Below are positions 42,269 through 52,106 of a stretch of DNA of 64,000 bases, piece after piece. Below the pieces are notes generated by a model. The model did no database searches and had not been told where the DNA came from. It was given only the letters and a program-made list of their open reading frames with translations. Made by a program: the position numbers and the translations under genes. Within the stretch, counting starts at the first letter, position 1, and every line of letters begins with the position of its first letter. Origin of the DNA: Mucilaginibacter galii (lineage in GTDB: Bacteria; Bacteroidota; Bacteroidia; Sphingobacteriales; Sphingobacteriaceae); contig NZ_BMDO01000007.1 in the NCBI RefSeq assembly GCF_014635825.1, positions 186,001-250,000 on the forward strand, in the 5' to 3' direction.

Positions 42269-45200
42269 ATGTTCATTAAATTAGTTAAGCAAGCGTCGTT
42301 CCTATTATTGCCTTGTTTAATCCTCATAGCTCCGCCAAACGCATCTGCTCAAAAAAAGAAAAAAGACTATACGCCGTTAGTTAACCCTTTTGTAGGTACC
42401 GGCGGGCACGGGCATACGTTCCCGGGCGCTACCGTTCCTTTCGGTATGGTGCAGTTAAGCCCCGATACTCGTCTAGAAGGTTGGGACGGATGCTCGGGCT
42501 ATCATTATTCTGACACTACCGTTTACGGTTTCTCGCATACGCATTTAAGTGGCGTTGGCATCCCCGATTACTGCGACATCTTATTTATGCCTACCGTGGG
42601 CGTACCCCGCCTGCAAAACACCGATTACCGTTCGGGCTTTAAAAAGGTAAACGAAGTGGCTTCGCCGGGTTATTATAAAACCACGCTCGATAAATATAAT
42701 GTAGAAGTTGAACTCACCGCTACCCAGCGCGCCGGTTTACATCAGTACACTTATCCTTCTACAAATCAGGCCAATATTATCATAGATCTTAAGCACCGCG
42801 ATAAAGTTTTAAACTCCTGGATTGAAGTGGTGAACGATCATGAGATCAGGGGTTTTCGCCAGTCGGAGTCGTGGGCAAAGAATCAGTACGTATATTTTCA
42901 CGCCAAGTTTTCTAAGCCTTTTAAAACTTATGGCATAGCGTCGAACGATGTAATTCAGCAAGGCAAACAGCGGTTGGATGGTACTAACATTAAAATGTTT
43001 ATACAGTTTGACGACCCAAAAGAGGTATTGGTAAAGGTGGGCATATCATCGGTAAGTGCCGAGGGCGCCCTGAAAAACCTGGATGCGGAGATCAAAGATT
43101 TTGACTTTAAACAAGTTCAAAAGCAAGCTAAAGCCAGTTGGAATACCGAACTATCTAAAATAGATGTAGAAGGAGGCTCGCCGCCCGCACCGCAAGGCCA
43201 GCAGAATATGAACAACCCATACGGGTATGGTTACAACAATGCACCAAAGCGCAGCGCTCCGGTTGTTGATTATGGAAAGGTAAAGCAGACTATTTTCTAT
43301 ACCGCCTTGTATCATACCATGATGGCACCCAACATTTACAATGATGTTGACGGGCAATACCGTGGTTTAGACGGGCAAGTTCACACCGCGCAAGGCTTTA
43401 ACTATTATACAGTTTTTTCGCTATGGGATACCTTCCGTGCCGAACACCCGCTGCTTGCGCTGATTGATAAAAAACGCACGCTCGATTTCATCAAAACTTT
43501 CCTGGCCATGTACGATCAAACCAAGGTATTACCAGTTTGGCCGCTGGCATCTGATGAAACTTTTTGTATGATAGGCAACCATGCTATCCCCGTTATTGTA
43601 GATGCTTACAGTAAAGGAATCCGCGATTTTGATGCCGGTAAGGCCCTTGAAGCCATGAAAGCAAGCACCAGCCGCAACCAGTTTGGCCTGGCATCGTACA
43701 ACCAAAAAGGTTTAGTAATGGGCGATGAGGAAAATGAGTCGGTATCCAAAACCCTGGAGTACGCTTACGACGACTGGTGTATTGCCCAAATGGCTAAAAT
43801 GATGGATAAACCGCAGGATTACACTACTTACATTAAACGCTCGCAATACTGGAAAAACGTTTACAATAATCAAAACGGCTTTATGCAGGCAAGGGTTAAC
43901 GGTAGCTGGTATACGCCCTTTGAGCCTACCGAGGTCAATAATAATTACACCGAAGGTAACGCCTGGCAGTATAGCTTTTTTGTGCCGCAGGATGTAGAAG
44001 GATTAGCTACGGCCATGGGCGGCATGCAAAAATTCGAAATTAAGCTGGATGAACTATTCACGACTAAAGCAGCGCTAAGCGGGCGCGAGCAGTCGGACAT
44101 TACAGGTTTAATTGGCCAGTACGCACACGGTAACGAGCCCAGCCACCACATGGCTTACCTGTATAATTTTACCGCCGATCCCGAAAAAACGCAGGTGGTG
44201 GTCAACAATATTATGCGCACGCAGTACAGCAATAAGCCCGACGGTTTAGCCGGTAATGAAGATTGCGGGCAAATGTCGGCCTGGTATGTGATGAGTGCTT
44301 TGGGTTTATACAACATTGCACCCGGACAGCAGCAGTTCCAGGTGGGTTTGCCGCAGTTTGAAAAAACTGTAATCAATTTAGAGAACGGCAAAAAGTTTAC
44401 CGTATTAAACTCGGGCACGGCGGTAAGCCTGAGCAATACTTACCTGCAAGGCATGAACTTTAATAAAAAGCCTTACAGTAAGTTGTTCATAGATTATAAA
44501 GACATAGCCGATGGAGGTGAGTTTGAGCTTTTTACCGGAAGGCTGCCGAATAAATTATTTGTACAGGAACTGGAGAAGCCGGTATCGCAGGTAACCGACT
44601 CGCTCATTGTACCTAACCCCTGTTTTATTAGCACAGCTCAAACCTTTAAGCAGCAAATCTTTGTGGCTATGAACTGTGCCGACCCGGCTGCTAAGATCTA
44701 TTACACTATGGATGGCAGCTTACCAACCAACAGATCAAACAGCTATACCAATCCCATCGCGCTTTATGGCACCACAACACTCAGGGCCATTGCTATTAAA
44801 AATGGCGTAAGCAGCTTTGTAAACACCGGAACATTTACACTGCTAAAGGGTAACAACAAGATATCGCTCACTAACAAATACCTTCGCAACTATGCAGCCG
44901 CAGGCGATGAAGCGCTGATTGATGGTCTTTACGGCACCAGCAACTGGCGCATGGGTAATAACTGGCAAGGCTACCAGAATAACGATCTGGAAGCTATTGT
45001 TGATATGGGTCAGGTGAAAACGGTAAAACAGGTTTCGCTAACCACCCTGCAAGATACCCGCGCCTGGATTGTATTTCCAAAAGAGGTTCAATATTCGGTT
45101 TCTGACGATGGCAGAACATACCGCCAACTAGTTACGGTGAAAACCAAAGTAGGCGTAGACAGTATGTCGCCGCAAACAAAGGCCTTCACCGCAACTTTAA

Positions 45201-45316
45201 ATACTAAAGCGCGCTACATTAAAGTAATTGCCAAACAGTACGGTCCGCTTCCTCAATGGCACGAGAGCAAAGGCAGCCCATCGTACATCTTTGCCGATGA
45301 GATAAGCATACAGTAA
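42269..45316 (+). CDS. GH92 family alpha-mannosidase, secreted
   Basis: Predicted calcium-dependent exo-alpha-mannosidase acting on mannosides such as N-glycans, outside the cytoplasm. It has 1015 residues and a signal peptide of about 27 (ending ASAQ). The N-terminal GH92 domain shows NPFVGTGGHGHTFPGATVPFGM. The catalytic domain contains the general-acid glutamate Glu623 (GNEPSHH) and the base region Asp665 (GNEDCGQMSAW). The C-terminal 230 residues hold a chitobiase-type CHB_HEX_C segment (YYTMDGSLPTNRSNSY) and an F5/8-type discoidin domain, probably for carbohydrate binding. No SusCD pair or other glycosidase is next to it. Confidence 0.93.
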   Translation: MFIKLVKQASFLLLPCLILIAPPNASAQKKKKDYTPLVNPFVGTGGHGHTFPGATVPFGMVQLSPDTRLEGWDGCSGYHYSDTTVYGFSHTHLSGVGIPDYCDILFMPTVGVPRLQNTDYRSGFKKVNEVASPGYYKTTLDKYNVEVELTATQRAGLHQYTYPSTNQANIIIDLKHRDKVLNSWIEVVNDHEIRGFRQSESWAKNQYVYFHAKFSKPFKTYGIASNDVIQQGKQRLDGTNIKMFIQFDDPKEVLVKVGISSVSAEGALKNLDAEIKDFDFKQVQKQAKASWNTELSKIDVEGGSPPAPQGQQNMNNPYGYGYNNAPKRSAPVVDYGKVKQTIFYTALYHTMMAPNIYNDVDGQYRGLDGQVHTAQGFNYYTVFSLWDTFRAEHPLLALIDKKRTLDFIKTFLAMYDQTKVLPVWPLASDETFCMIGNHAIPVIVDAYSKGIRDFDAGKALEAMKASTSRNQFGLASYNQKGLVMGDEENESVSKTLEYAYDDWCIAQMAKMMDKPQDYTTYIKRSQYWKNVYNNQNGFMQARVNGSWYTPFEPTEVNNNYTEGNAWQYSFFVPQDVEGLATAMGGMQKFEIKLDELFTTKAALSGREQSDITGLIGQYAHGNEPSHHMAYLYNFTADPEKTQVVVNNIMRTQYSNKPDGLAGNEDCGQMSAWYVMSALGLYNIAPGQQQFQVGLPQFEKTVINLENGKKFTVLNSGTAVSLSNTYLQGMNFNKKPYSKLFIDYKDIADGGEFELFTGRLPNKLFVQELEKPVSQVTDSLIVPNPCFISTAQTFKQQIFVAMNCADPAAKIYYTMDGSLPTNRSNSYTNPIALYGTTTLRAIAIKNGVSSFVNTGTFTLLKGNNKISLTNKYLRNYAAAGDEALIDGLYGTSNWRMGNNWQGYQNNDLEAIVDMGQVKTVKQVSLTTLQDTRAWIVFPKEVQYSVSDDGRTYRQLVTVKTKVGVDSMSPQTKAFTATLNTKARYIKVIAKQYGPLPQWHESKGSPSYIFADEISIQ

Positions 45317-45403
45317 GCCCCTCCTAAATCCTCCCCGGGAGGGAGGACTTTAAAGAAAGACCATACAACTCCCTCCCTCCCGGGGAGGGCTGGGGAGGGG
45401 TTG
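45316..45403. repeat. Inverted pair of C-rich palindromic repeats, copies 4 and 5
   Basis: Copy 4 (45316-45352, minus orientation) and copy 5 (45367-45403, plus orientation) each have a CTCCC...GGGGAGG stem. They lie between the convergent GH92 and PPK2 genes and could form one large hairpin acting as terminator in both directions. Confidence 0.7.
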
Positions 45404-45409
45404 ACGGGC

Positions 45410-46288
45410 TTACTCCTCCTCCAGCATGCTTTTAATTTCGCCTAACTTTCCGGCTTCATCTTCGGGCAACTTAGGGTATTTGAGATCGAGCTTTTTGAGC
45501 GTATCTACAATAATGGTAGAGATGGCAATTCGGGTAAACCACTTTTTATCGGCAGGGATAATGTACCAGGGTGCATCTTCAGTGGCTGTGGCATTAATGG
45601 CATCTTCGTAAGCTTCCATATAATCTTTCCAACGTTTGCGTTCCTCAATGTCGGCAGCAGAAAACTTCCAGTTTTTAGAGGTATCATCAATACGCTTCAG
45701 AAAACGCTCTTTCTGCTCGTCTTTAGATACGTTCAGGAAAAACTTAATAACCACCGTACCGCTCCGGGTAATGTGCTCCTCAAACGAGCGAATGCTGTCG
45801 TAGCGTTTTTTCCAAAAGCCTTTATCCAGATCTTTTTCACTTTTAATACCCGGTATATTTTCGTTCATCACATAGCTGGGATGCACTTTGGTCACCAATA
45901 CGTTTTCGTAATGCGAGCGGTTATGTACCCCTATGCGGCCGCGTTCGGGCAAGGCCTTGTAATGCCGCCATAAAAAATCGTGATCATACTCTTCGGCGCT
46001 GGGCTGTTTAAAGCTGTAAACCTGGCATCCCTGTGGGTTAACGCCCGATAAAGTGTGCTTAATAGCGCTATCCTTACCAGCTGCATCCATGGCTTGAAAT
46101 ATAATTAACAGGCTGTATTTATTAGCGGCATACAGACGGTTTTGCAGCTCGGCAGTCTGCAAAACCAGGTCGGCTAAAATGGTTTCAGCATCATCTTTTT
46201 TGTATCCTGAAGAAAAAGAAGTATCAAAGTCTTTAAGGGAAATTTTCTTGTCACCAGTAATTTTAAAATTGTTAGTTATATTTTGCAT
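45410..46288 (-). CDS. Polyphosphate kinase 2 family protein
   Basis: Phosphotransferase that uses polyphosphate to phosphorylate nucleotides, in the cytoplasm. From ATG 46286-46288 it has 292 residues. Walker A AMDAAGKDS is at 66-74, the lid/substrate motif GVHNRSHYENVLVTKVHP near 121, and FFLNVSKDEQKERFLKR near 183. One PPK2 domain is present; the subclass (nucleoside monophosphate or diphosphate acceptor) cannot be fixed by eye. The first open codons (15 residues) are excluded because MQNITNNF is the likelier start. It converges on the GH92 gene across the repeat pair. Confidence 0.9.
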   Translation of the reverse strand: MQNITNNFKITGDKKISLKDFDTSFSSGYKKDDAETILADLVLQTAELQNRLYAANKYSLLIIFQAMDAAGKDSAIKHTLSGVNPQGCQVYSFKQPSAEEYDHDFLWRHYKALPERGRIGVHNRSHYENVLVTKVHPSYVMNENIPGIKSEKDLDKGFWKKRYDSIRSFEEHITRSGTVVIKFFLNVSKDEQKERFLKRIDDTSKNWKFSAADIEERKRWKDYMEAYEDAINATATEDAPWYIIPADKKWFTRIAISTIIVDTLKKLDLKYPKLPEDEAGKLGEIKSMLEEE

Positions 46289-46397
46289 AGATAAAATAGA
46301 TTTGTACGATGTTAACTTAAAATTTAGCTGCAAAAATTCCGTTATTGGTATTTGTTTGCCAGCTAAGCGTTAACTGTATAACTTACAACTACATCCA

Positions 46398-48707
46398 ATG
46401 TTTAAAAGTGTCCGCATAAGATTTCTACGCTACCTGCTTATCTTTATATACTTTGTTATCATTTTCCTGTGTTCTATAGAACTTAATTTCATGGGGGTTT
46501 TTGGCTACTCGCCTGATTATAAGGATATAAAAAATCCAACCATGTCGGTCTCCTCCGAAGTTTATACCGCCGATGGTAAATTATTGGCCAAGTTTTACAA
46601 AGAAAACCGTTCTCCAATTGAGTATAAAAATTTATCGCCTTACCTCATTAATGCACTAATTGCTACCGAAGATGTGCGCTTTTATAAGCATAACGGTGTA
46701 GATTACTATGGCTTTTTAAGCGGTTTAATTTCTACCGCCAAGGGTGACAGGCGCGGCGCGAGTACGATTACGCAGCAGTTAGCCAAAAATTTATTCAATA
46801 CCCGTAAGAGAAAATCGCAAGGCTTCATCAGGCATATACCGGTTATACGTACCATTGTTTACAAATTTAAAGAGTGGCTTACTGCCTTTAAAATTGAACA
46901 TGTATATAGCAAACAACAAATTTTAACGCTGTATTTTAATACCGTGCCTTTCGGCAATAATTCTTTCGGTATAAAAACAGCTACCCTAAAATATTTTAAT
47001 AAAACACCCGATAACGTTACCCCAGCCGAGGCGGCTACCTTAATAGGTATGCTTAAGGCTACCTCTACGTATAACCCCATTCGTAATCCGGCTAAATCTA
47101 TAGAACGTCGTAATACGGTGTTGAGCCAAATGGAAAAGTATGGCTATATTAAGAAGCCGGTTTACGATACCAGCGTTACCAAACCTATTGGCTTAAACTT
47201 AAGCCATGTGGAAGAAGAAGGTCAGGGCGATTCGTACCTGCGTGCCGCTGTAGAGAAGTGGCTGGACAAATGGTTAAAAGCTAACGACTACGACCTGTAT
47301 GAAGATGGCCTGAAAATTTATACTACCATTGACTCTAAACTTCAGCAATATGCAGAAGAAGCCGTAGCCGAAAAAATGAAGATGCTGCAAAAGCGCTTCA
47401 ACAATATATGGCGAGGTAAAAACCCATGGCGCGATTCTAAAGGGAACGAAATCGTAGATTTCCTGCTGAAAGCCGAGCAGCGTCTGCCTATTTATAAATT
47501 GCTGGTGAAAAAGTATAATGGTGATACCACGCAGATCAATAAATACTTTGAAGCCCCTAAGCGCATGAAGGTATTTACCTGGAATGGCGAACAGGATACG
47601 ACATTCTCCAGCGTGGACTCCATTAAATACTACACCAAATTATTAAACACCGGTATGATGACCATTGAACCCTCAACCGGTTACATCAAAGTTTGGGTAG
47701 GCGGCATCGACAATAAGTACTTTAAATACGATCACGTAAACCAGGCCAAGCGTCAGGCAGGCTCTACCTTTAAGCCGTTTGCATATCTAACGGCTATTGA
47801 CCAAGGCCACTCCCCCTGCGATAAATTTACCGACAAACCGGTGTCTATTCCTTACACCGAGGATGGAAAGCAGGAAGTTTGGGAACCTAAGAACGCCGAT
47901 TTCAATTTCTCTTACCGGGAAATGTCATTACGTTGGGCTATGGGTAAATCGGTAAACTCCATTACCGCACAAATTACCCAGGAGGTGGGTTGGGATAAAG
48001 TGGTGGAATATGCGCATAAATGCGGTATAGAAAGTCCATTGAAAGCAGTTCCATCGGTGTCTTTGGGTTCAAACGATGTTTCGGTTTACGAAATGGTGCG
48101 TGCTTACAGTACCTTCCTTAACAAAGGTGAAAAAATTGACCCGCTGTTGGTAACCCGTGTAACCGATCATAACAATAACCTTATTACCGAATTCAAACTT
48201 AAATCGACCCGGGTTATAAGCGAGGAAACTGCCTGGTTAATGCTCTACATGTTCCGTGGTGGTATGGAAGAACCGGGAGGCACCTCACAAGCACTTTGGG
48301 AGTACCCTATTCTCTGGAAAAAGAACAGCAACCAAATTGGTGGTAAAACCGGTACATCATCAGATTATGTAGATGGCTGGTACATGGGAATTACCAAAGA
48401 CTTAATTACAGGAATTTGGGTAGGCGCCGATGACCGCAGCGTGCACTTCAATTCATCAGAAAGCGGCGAAGGCTCGCATACGGCGTTGCCAATATTCGGG
48501 TCTTTTATGGAGAAAGTATATTCTGATCCAAAATCGGGTTACACGTATGGCCCGTTCCCTAAGCCATGGAGTAAAATTACCAAACCTTACATGTGCGAGT
48601 CGCCACGAATATCGAGAGACACTTCTTCGGCAACCGATAGCTTATCGGCACCGGCAGATAGCGGCATTGTGGCCCCACCAGATACCAGCACCAATAATAA
48701 TCAGTAA
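46398..48707 (+). CDS. Penicillin-binding protein 1A (transglycosylase/transpeptidase)
   Basis: Bifunctional peptidoglycan synthase of 769 residues, anchored by one N-terminal membrane helix (about 8-34). The GT51 transglycosylase domain (about 60-240) shows ATEDVRFYKHNGVD, GASTITQQLAKNLF and an EAATLIGMLKATSTYNP segment. The transpeptidase domain has the SxxK nucleophile at Ser456-Lys459 (GSTFK), SVNS near 516 and KTGTSS at 650-655. A Ser/Pro/Asn-rich C-terminal tail follows. It lies 58 bp before the large outer-membrane protein gene in the same direction. Confidence 0.94.
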   Translation: MFKSVRIRFLRYLLIFIYFVIIFLCSIELNFMGVFGYSPDYKDIKNPTMSVSSEVYTADGKLLAKFYKENRSPIEYKNLSPYLINALIATEDVRFYKHNGVDYYGFLSGLISTAKGDRRGASTITQQLAKNLFNTRKRKSQGFIRHIPVIRTIVYKFKEWLTAFKIEHVYSKQQILTLYFNTVPFGNNSFGIKTATLKYFNKTPDNVTPAEAATLIGMLKATSTYNPIRNPAKSIERRNTVLSQMEKYGYIKKPVYDTSVTKPIGLNLSHVEEEGQGDSYLRAAVEKWLDKWLKANDYDLYEDGLKIYTTIDSKLQQYAEEAVAEKMKMLQKRFNNIWRGKNPWRDSKGNEIVDFLLKAEQRLPIYKLLVKKYNGDTTQINKYFEAPKRMKVFTWNGEQDTTFSSVDSIKYYTKLLNTGMMTIEPSTGYIKVWVGGIDNKYFKYDHVNQAKRQAGSTFKPFAYLTAIDQGHSPCDKFTDKPVSIPYTEDGKQEVWEPKNADFNFSYREMSLRWAMGKSVNSITAQITQEVGWDKVVEYAHKCGIESPLKAVPSVSLGSNDVSVYEMVRAYSTFLNKGEKIDPLLVTRVTDHNNNLITEFKLKSTRVISEETAWLMLYMFRGGMEEPGGTSQALWEYPILWKKNSNQIGGKTGTSSDYVDGWYMGITKDLITGIWVGADDRSVHFNSSESGEGSHTALPIFGSFMEKVYSDPKSGYTYGPFPKPWSKITKPYMCESPRISRDTSSATDSLSAPADSGIVAPPDTSTNNNQ

Positions 48708-48765
48708 AGTATAGGCTTTGTAAAGCTTTATTTAATAAATTTAACCTCAACGTTTTCTAATTAAT

Positions 48766-51700
48766 ATGAGTAAATTTTACTTCACGCTAAGTAAAGTCCA
48801 AAAGCTTTTGGTGTTGCTGGCTATTGTGATGAGCGCGTGCTTATTTTCACAATCGGCTAAGGCACAGTATTTCGGGCAAAACAAGGTGCGTTATAAAAAC
48901 TTGAAGTTTAAGGTTTACAAAACCCCGCACTTTGAGATCTACTACTACATGAAGAACGATAGCCTCCTCAAGCGTTTTGCACAGGAGAGTGAGTTGTGGT
49001 ATACGTTGCACCAACAAGTTTTCAGGGATACTTTTAAGCGCCCCAACCCTATCATTTTATATGCCGATCACCCCGATTTTCAACAAACTACCGCCATTGA
49101 CGGCGAAATTAGTGTAGGTACCGGTGGTGTTACCGAAGGTTTGAAAAACCGTGTGGTAATGCCCATTATGGAAACCAACCAAACCACCCGACATGTTTTG
49201 GGGCATGAGTTGGTGCATGCTTTTCAATACCATACCTTGCTGGAAAGCGATACAACCAGCCTGGGCAACCTCAATAATTTACCACTGTGGATGATTGAAG
49301 GGATGGCCGAGTATCTTTCTCTGGGTAAGAAAGACGCCTACACGGCCATGTGGATGCGGGATGCCTATTTGAATAAAGACATCCCCAGCATACGCGACCT
49401 AACCGAAAGCAGCAAATACTTCCCCTACCGTTATGGTGAGGCTTTTTGGTCATACTTAGGGTCTACCTATGGTGATACCATTATTGTTCCCTTCTTCAAA
49501 AATACGGCTCGTTTTGGGTTGGAGTATGGTATAAGGCGCACCTTTGGTTATGACGATAAAACATTATCCAACCTATGGAAGAATTCTATTGTAAATACCT
49601 ACAAGCCGTACTTACAAGACACAGCTCAGATTCCCGTTGGTAAACGCGTAATTGATAATAAGAACTCCGGCGAAATGAACGTGGCCCCGGCCATTAGTCC
49701 CGATGGTAAGTACCTCGCCTTCCTGTCTGAAAAAGACCTTTTTTCCATTGACCTGTTTTTAGCCGATGCCCAAACGGGGCGAATTATAAGGCGGCTCACG
49801 AGCAAGACCTCCAATACGCACATTGATGAATTTAACTTTATAGAATCGGCCGGCGCATGGTCGCCAGATGGGAAGAAGTTCGCCTTTAGTATTTTTAGCG
49901 GTGGGCGTAACCGTATGCTGGTGGTATCGGTGCCAAGTGGCAGGGTGCTGAATAATATTGCTATGGGCAAGGCCGAGCAATTTGGTAATTTAACGTGGTC
50001 GCCCGATGGCAATATGGTAGCTTTCCAGGCCCTTAACAACGGTAACAGCGACCTGTACTTATATAACTTTGCCACCAAAGAAGTAAAGCAGTTAACCAAC
50101 GATAAGTATTCAGATTACCAGCCAAGCTTCTCCCGCGATGGTAAGACCATTGTTTTTACCAGCGACCGCACCACATACGATGCCTCAACCTCGCAAACCA
50201 TTACCTTTAACTTGGCCGAGTATGACTTGGCCACAGGCAAGGTAACCGATATTAAAGTATTTGACGGGGCTAACAACATGAACCCGCAATATTCGGCAGA
50301 TAATAAGCAAATTTATTTCCTGTCTAACAAAGATGGTTTCCGCAATATGTACCGGTATAATAAAGCTAACGGCACTGTTGAACAAATGACGGAACTGTTT
50401 ACCGGTATATCGGGCATTACGGAGTTCTCTCCTGCCCTGAGCGTATCGGCTAATGACGATATTGTTTACTCCTACTATCGCTCTCAAAAGTATGCGCTGT
50501 ACAACGCTAAGGCATCGGAGTTTAAACCAAAAACCGTAAGCAGTACCGAAACTAACTTTGATGCGGCTATGCTGCCACCACCCCGTGCAGTTGGGGTAGA
50601 TCTCATCAACTCTAACCTAAACAACTTTTTATCTTACCAGCGTATAGCCACCGATTCTATCCGCGGCATTCCGTACCGTCCGCAGTTCAAGCTCGATTAC
50701 CTGGCTAGCAGCGGCGTTGGATTGGGTGTAGGTATTGGTGCAGGAAGTTATGGTGCAGGTATATCAAGCGGTGTGCAGGGCGTATTTAGCGATATTTTAG
50801 GCCGCAATCAAATTTACGCCGGTGCATCGTTAAACGGCGAGATATACGATTTTGGAGCACAGGCTTTTTATATTAAGCAAGATGGCCGCTGGAACTTTGG
50901 TGCAGGCTTATCTCATATTCCTTATCAATTTGCAAATTATAACGTAGTACCTAATAACTATGATGTTACGGTAACCAACCCCACCACCAAACAGCAAACC
51001 ACCAAAACTGTAACCGGTTTAGAAGAGCGCTACGATATTATCCGTGTGTTTCAGGATCAGGCGACTGCCTTTACTTCTTATCCATTTTCGCGTACCACCC
51101 GTGCCGAACTTGGTGGTGGTATATCGCATAGTTCGTACCTCGTAACACGTTACAGTACTTATTATGACACCTTGGGGCTTCAACGAAGTAACGTTGAACG
51201 TAACCGTATCTCAAACAGCGATTACAATAAAGACCCCAACCGTATAGCCAACCTGCAGCCCTTTACCCTACTTCAAGTGAGCGCGGCTTTAGTGGGCGAC
51301 AATTCTTACTTCGGTATTGCCTCTCCGCTGAGTGGCTTCAGGTACAGGTTACAGGCCGAATATGATTTTGGCTCTTACACATTTTTCTCCCCTACCGTAG
51401 ACCTGAGAAAGTATGTACGTTTAAAGCCGGTTACCCTGGCTGGTAGGTTTAATATGTTTGGCCGTTTTGGTAAAAACGTAGATAACAATGCACTTTATCC
51501 CTATTTTATTGGTTATCCATTCCTCATCCGCGGTTATGAAAGTCAGAGCTTTTATAATAATACCAGTACAGCGGCAGGTAATGGATTTACGATAGATCAG
51601 CTTTCAGGGTCACGGGTTGCTGTGGCTAATTTTGAGGTGCGCATACCGTTTACAGGTCCCGAAAAATTATCGGCCATTCCATCAAAGTTTTTGTTTACCG

Positions 51701-52017
51701 AGCTCAACTTCTTTTTCGATGCCGGTTTAGCCTGGAACAAAGGCAGCCAGATCAAATTTCAGCGGGCACCCGATCTTGTGGGTTATACCCCACTGATAAA
51801 CCCTAATACCAATAAGCCCGTGCTCGACCCCGATGGTAAGCCTGTTCTTGATGCAGTTTATAACAACAATCAGCGTGTCCCTGCACTAAGCGTAGGGGTA
51901 TCAGTTAGGGTAAATTTATTTGGTGCTCTTATTTTGGAGCCTTATTATGCTTTTCCATTTAACCGCACCGATGTTAAAAAACCGGTATTTGGCTTAAACT
52001 TTACACCGGGTTGGTAA
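48766..52017 (+). CDS. Gluzincin metallopeptidase / TolB-like propeller / outer-membrane barrel fusion
   Basis: A 1083-residue exported protein with three parts. After a signal peptide (about 1-33, ending KAQ), an N-terminal domain carries the gluzincin motif HELVH at 147-151 and the third ligand Glu178 in EGMAEY (Glu182 is the other candidate). The central part (about 290-620) has repeated PD40/TolB-like blades: ISPDGKYLAFLSEKDLFSID, WSPDGKKFAFSI, WSPDGNMVAFQ, FSRDGKTIVFTSDR. The last 400 residues look like a BamA-type outer-membrane beta-barrel and end PVFGLNFTPGW, with a C-terminal aromatic residue typical of barrels. It may be a surface-anchored or periplasm-facing peptidase; the target is unknown. 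Automatic labels may call it Tol biopolymer transporter. Confidence 0.85.
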   Translation: MSKFYFTLSKVQKLLVLLAIVMSACLFSQSAKAQYFGQNKVRYKNLKFKVYKTPHFEIYYYMKNDSLLKRFAQESELWYTLHQQVFRDTFKRPNPIILYADHPDFQQTTAIDGEISVGTGGVTEGLKNRVVMPIMETNQTTRHVLGHELVHAFQYHTLLESDTTSLGNLNNLPLWMIEGMAEYLSLGKKDAYTAMWMRDAYLNKDIPSIRDLTESSKYFPYRYGEAFWSYLGSTYGDTIIVPFFKNTARFGLEYGIRRTFGYDDKTLSNLWKNSIVNTYKPYLQDTAQIPVGKRVIDNKNSGEMNVAPAISPDGKYLAFLSEKDLFSIDLFLADAQTGRIIRRLTSKTSNTHIDEFNFIESAGAWSPDGKKFAFSIFSGGRNRMLVVSVPSGRVLNNIAMGKAEQFGNLTWSPDGNMVAFQALNNGNSDLYLYNFATKEVKQLTNDKYSDYQPSFSRDGKTIVFTSDRTTYDASTSQTITFNLAEYDLATGKVTDIKVFDGANNMNPQYSADNKQIYFLSNKDGFRNMYRYNKANGTVEQMTELFTGISGITEFSPALSVSANDDIVYSYYRSQKYALYNAKASEFKPKTVSSTETNFDAAMLPPPRAVGVDLINSNLNNFLSYQRIATDSIRGIPYRPQFKLDYLASSGVGLGVGIGAGSYGAGISSGVQGVFSDILGRNQIYAGASLNGEIYDFGAQAFYIKQDGRWNFGAGLSHIPYQFANYNVVPNNYDVTVTNPTTKQQTTKTVTGLEERYDIIRVFQDQATAFTSYPFSRTTRAELGGGISHSSYLVTRYSTYYDTLGLQRSNVERNRISNSDYNKDPNRIANLQPFTLLQVSAALVGDNSYFGIASPLSGFRYRLQAEYDFGSYTFFSPTVDLRKYVRLKPVTLAGRFNMFGRFGKNVDNNALYPYFIGYPFLIRGYESQSFYNNTSTAAGNGFTIDQLSGSRVAVANFEVRIPFTGPEKLSAIPSKFLFTELNFFFDAGLAWNKGSQIKFQRAPDLVGYTPLINPNTNKPVLDPDGKPVLDAVYNNNQRVPALSVGVSVRVNLFGALILEPYYAFPFNRTDVKKPVFGLNFTPGW

Positions 52018-52030
52018 ATGAACTACCCCC

Positions 52031-52062
52031 ATAAAAAAAGCGGCATAAGCCGCTTTTTTTAT
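52031..52062. terminator. Intrinsic terminator after the barrel protein
   Basis: ATAAAAAAAGCGGC pairs with GCCGCTTTTTTTAT around ATAA, with T-runs in both directions. Confidence 0.85.
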
Positions 52063-52106
52063 GGATTGCAAACACCTTTATATATTAAAGGTTATAGTAA
52101 TTAGCT

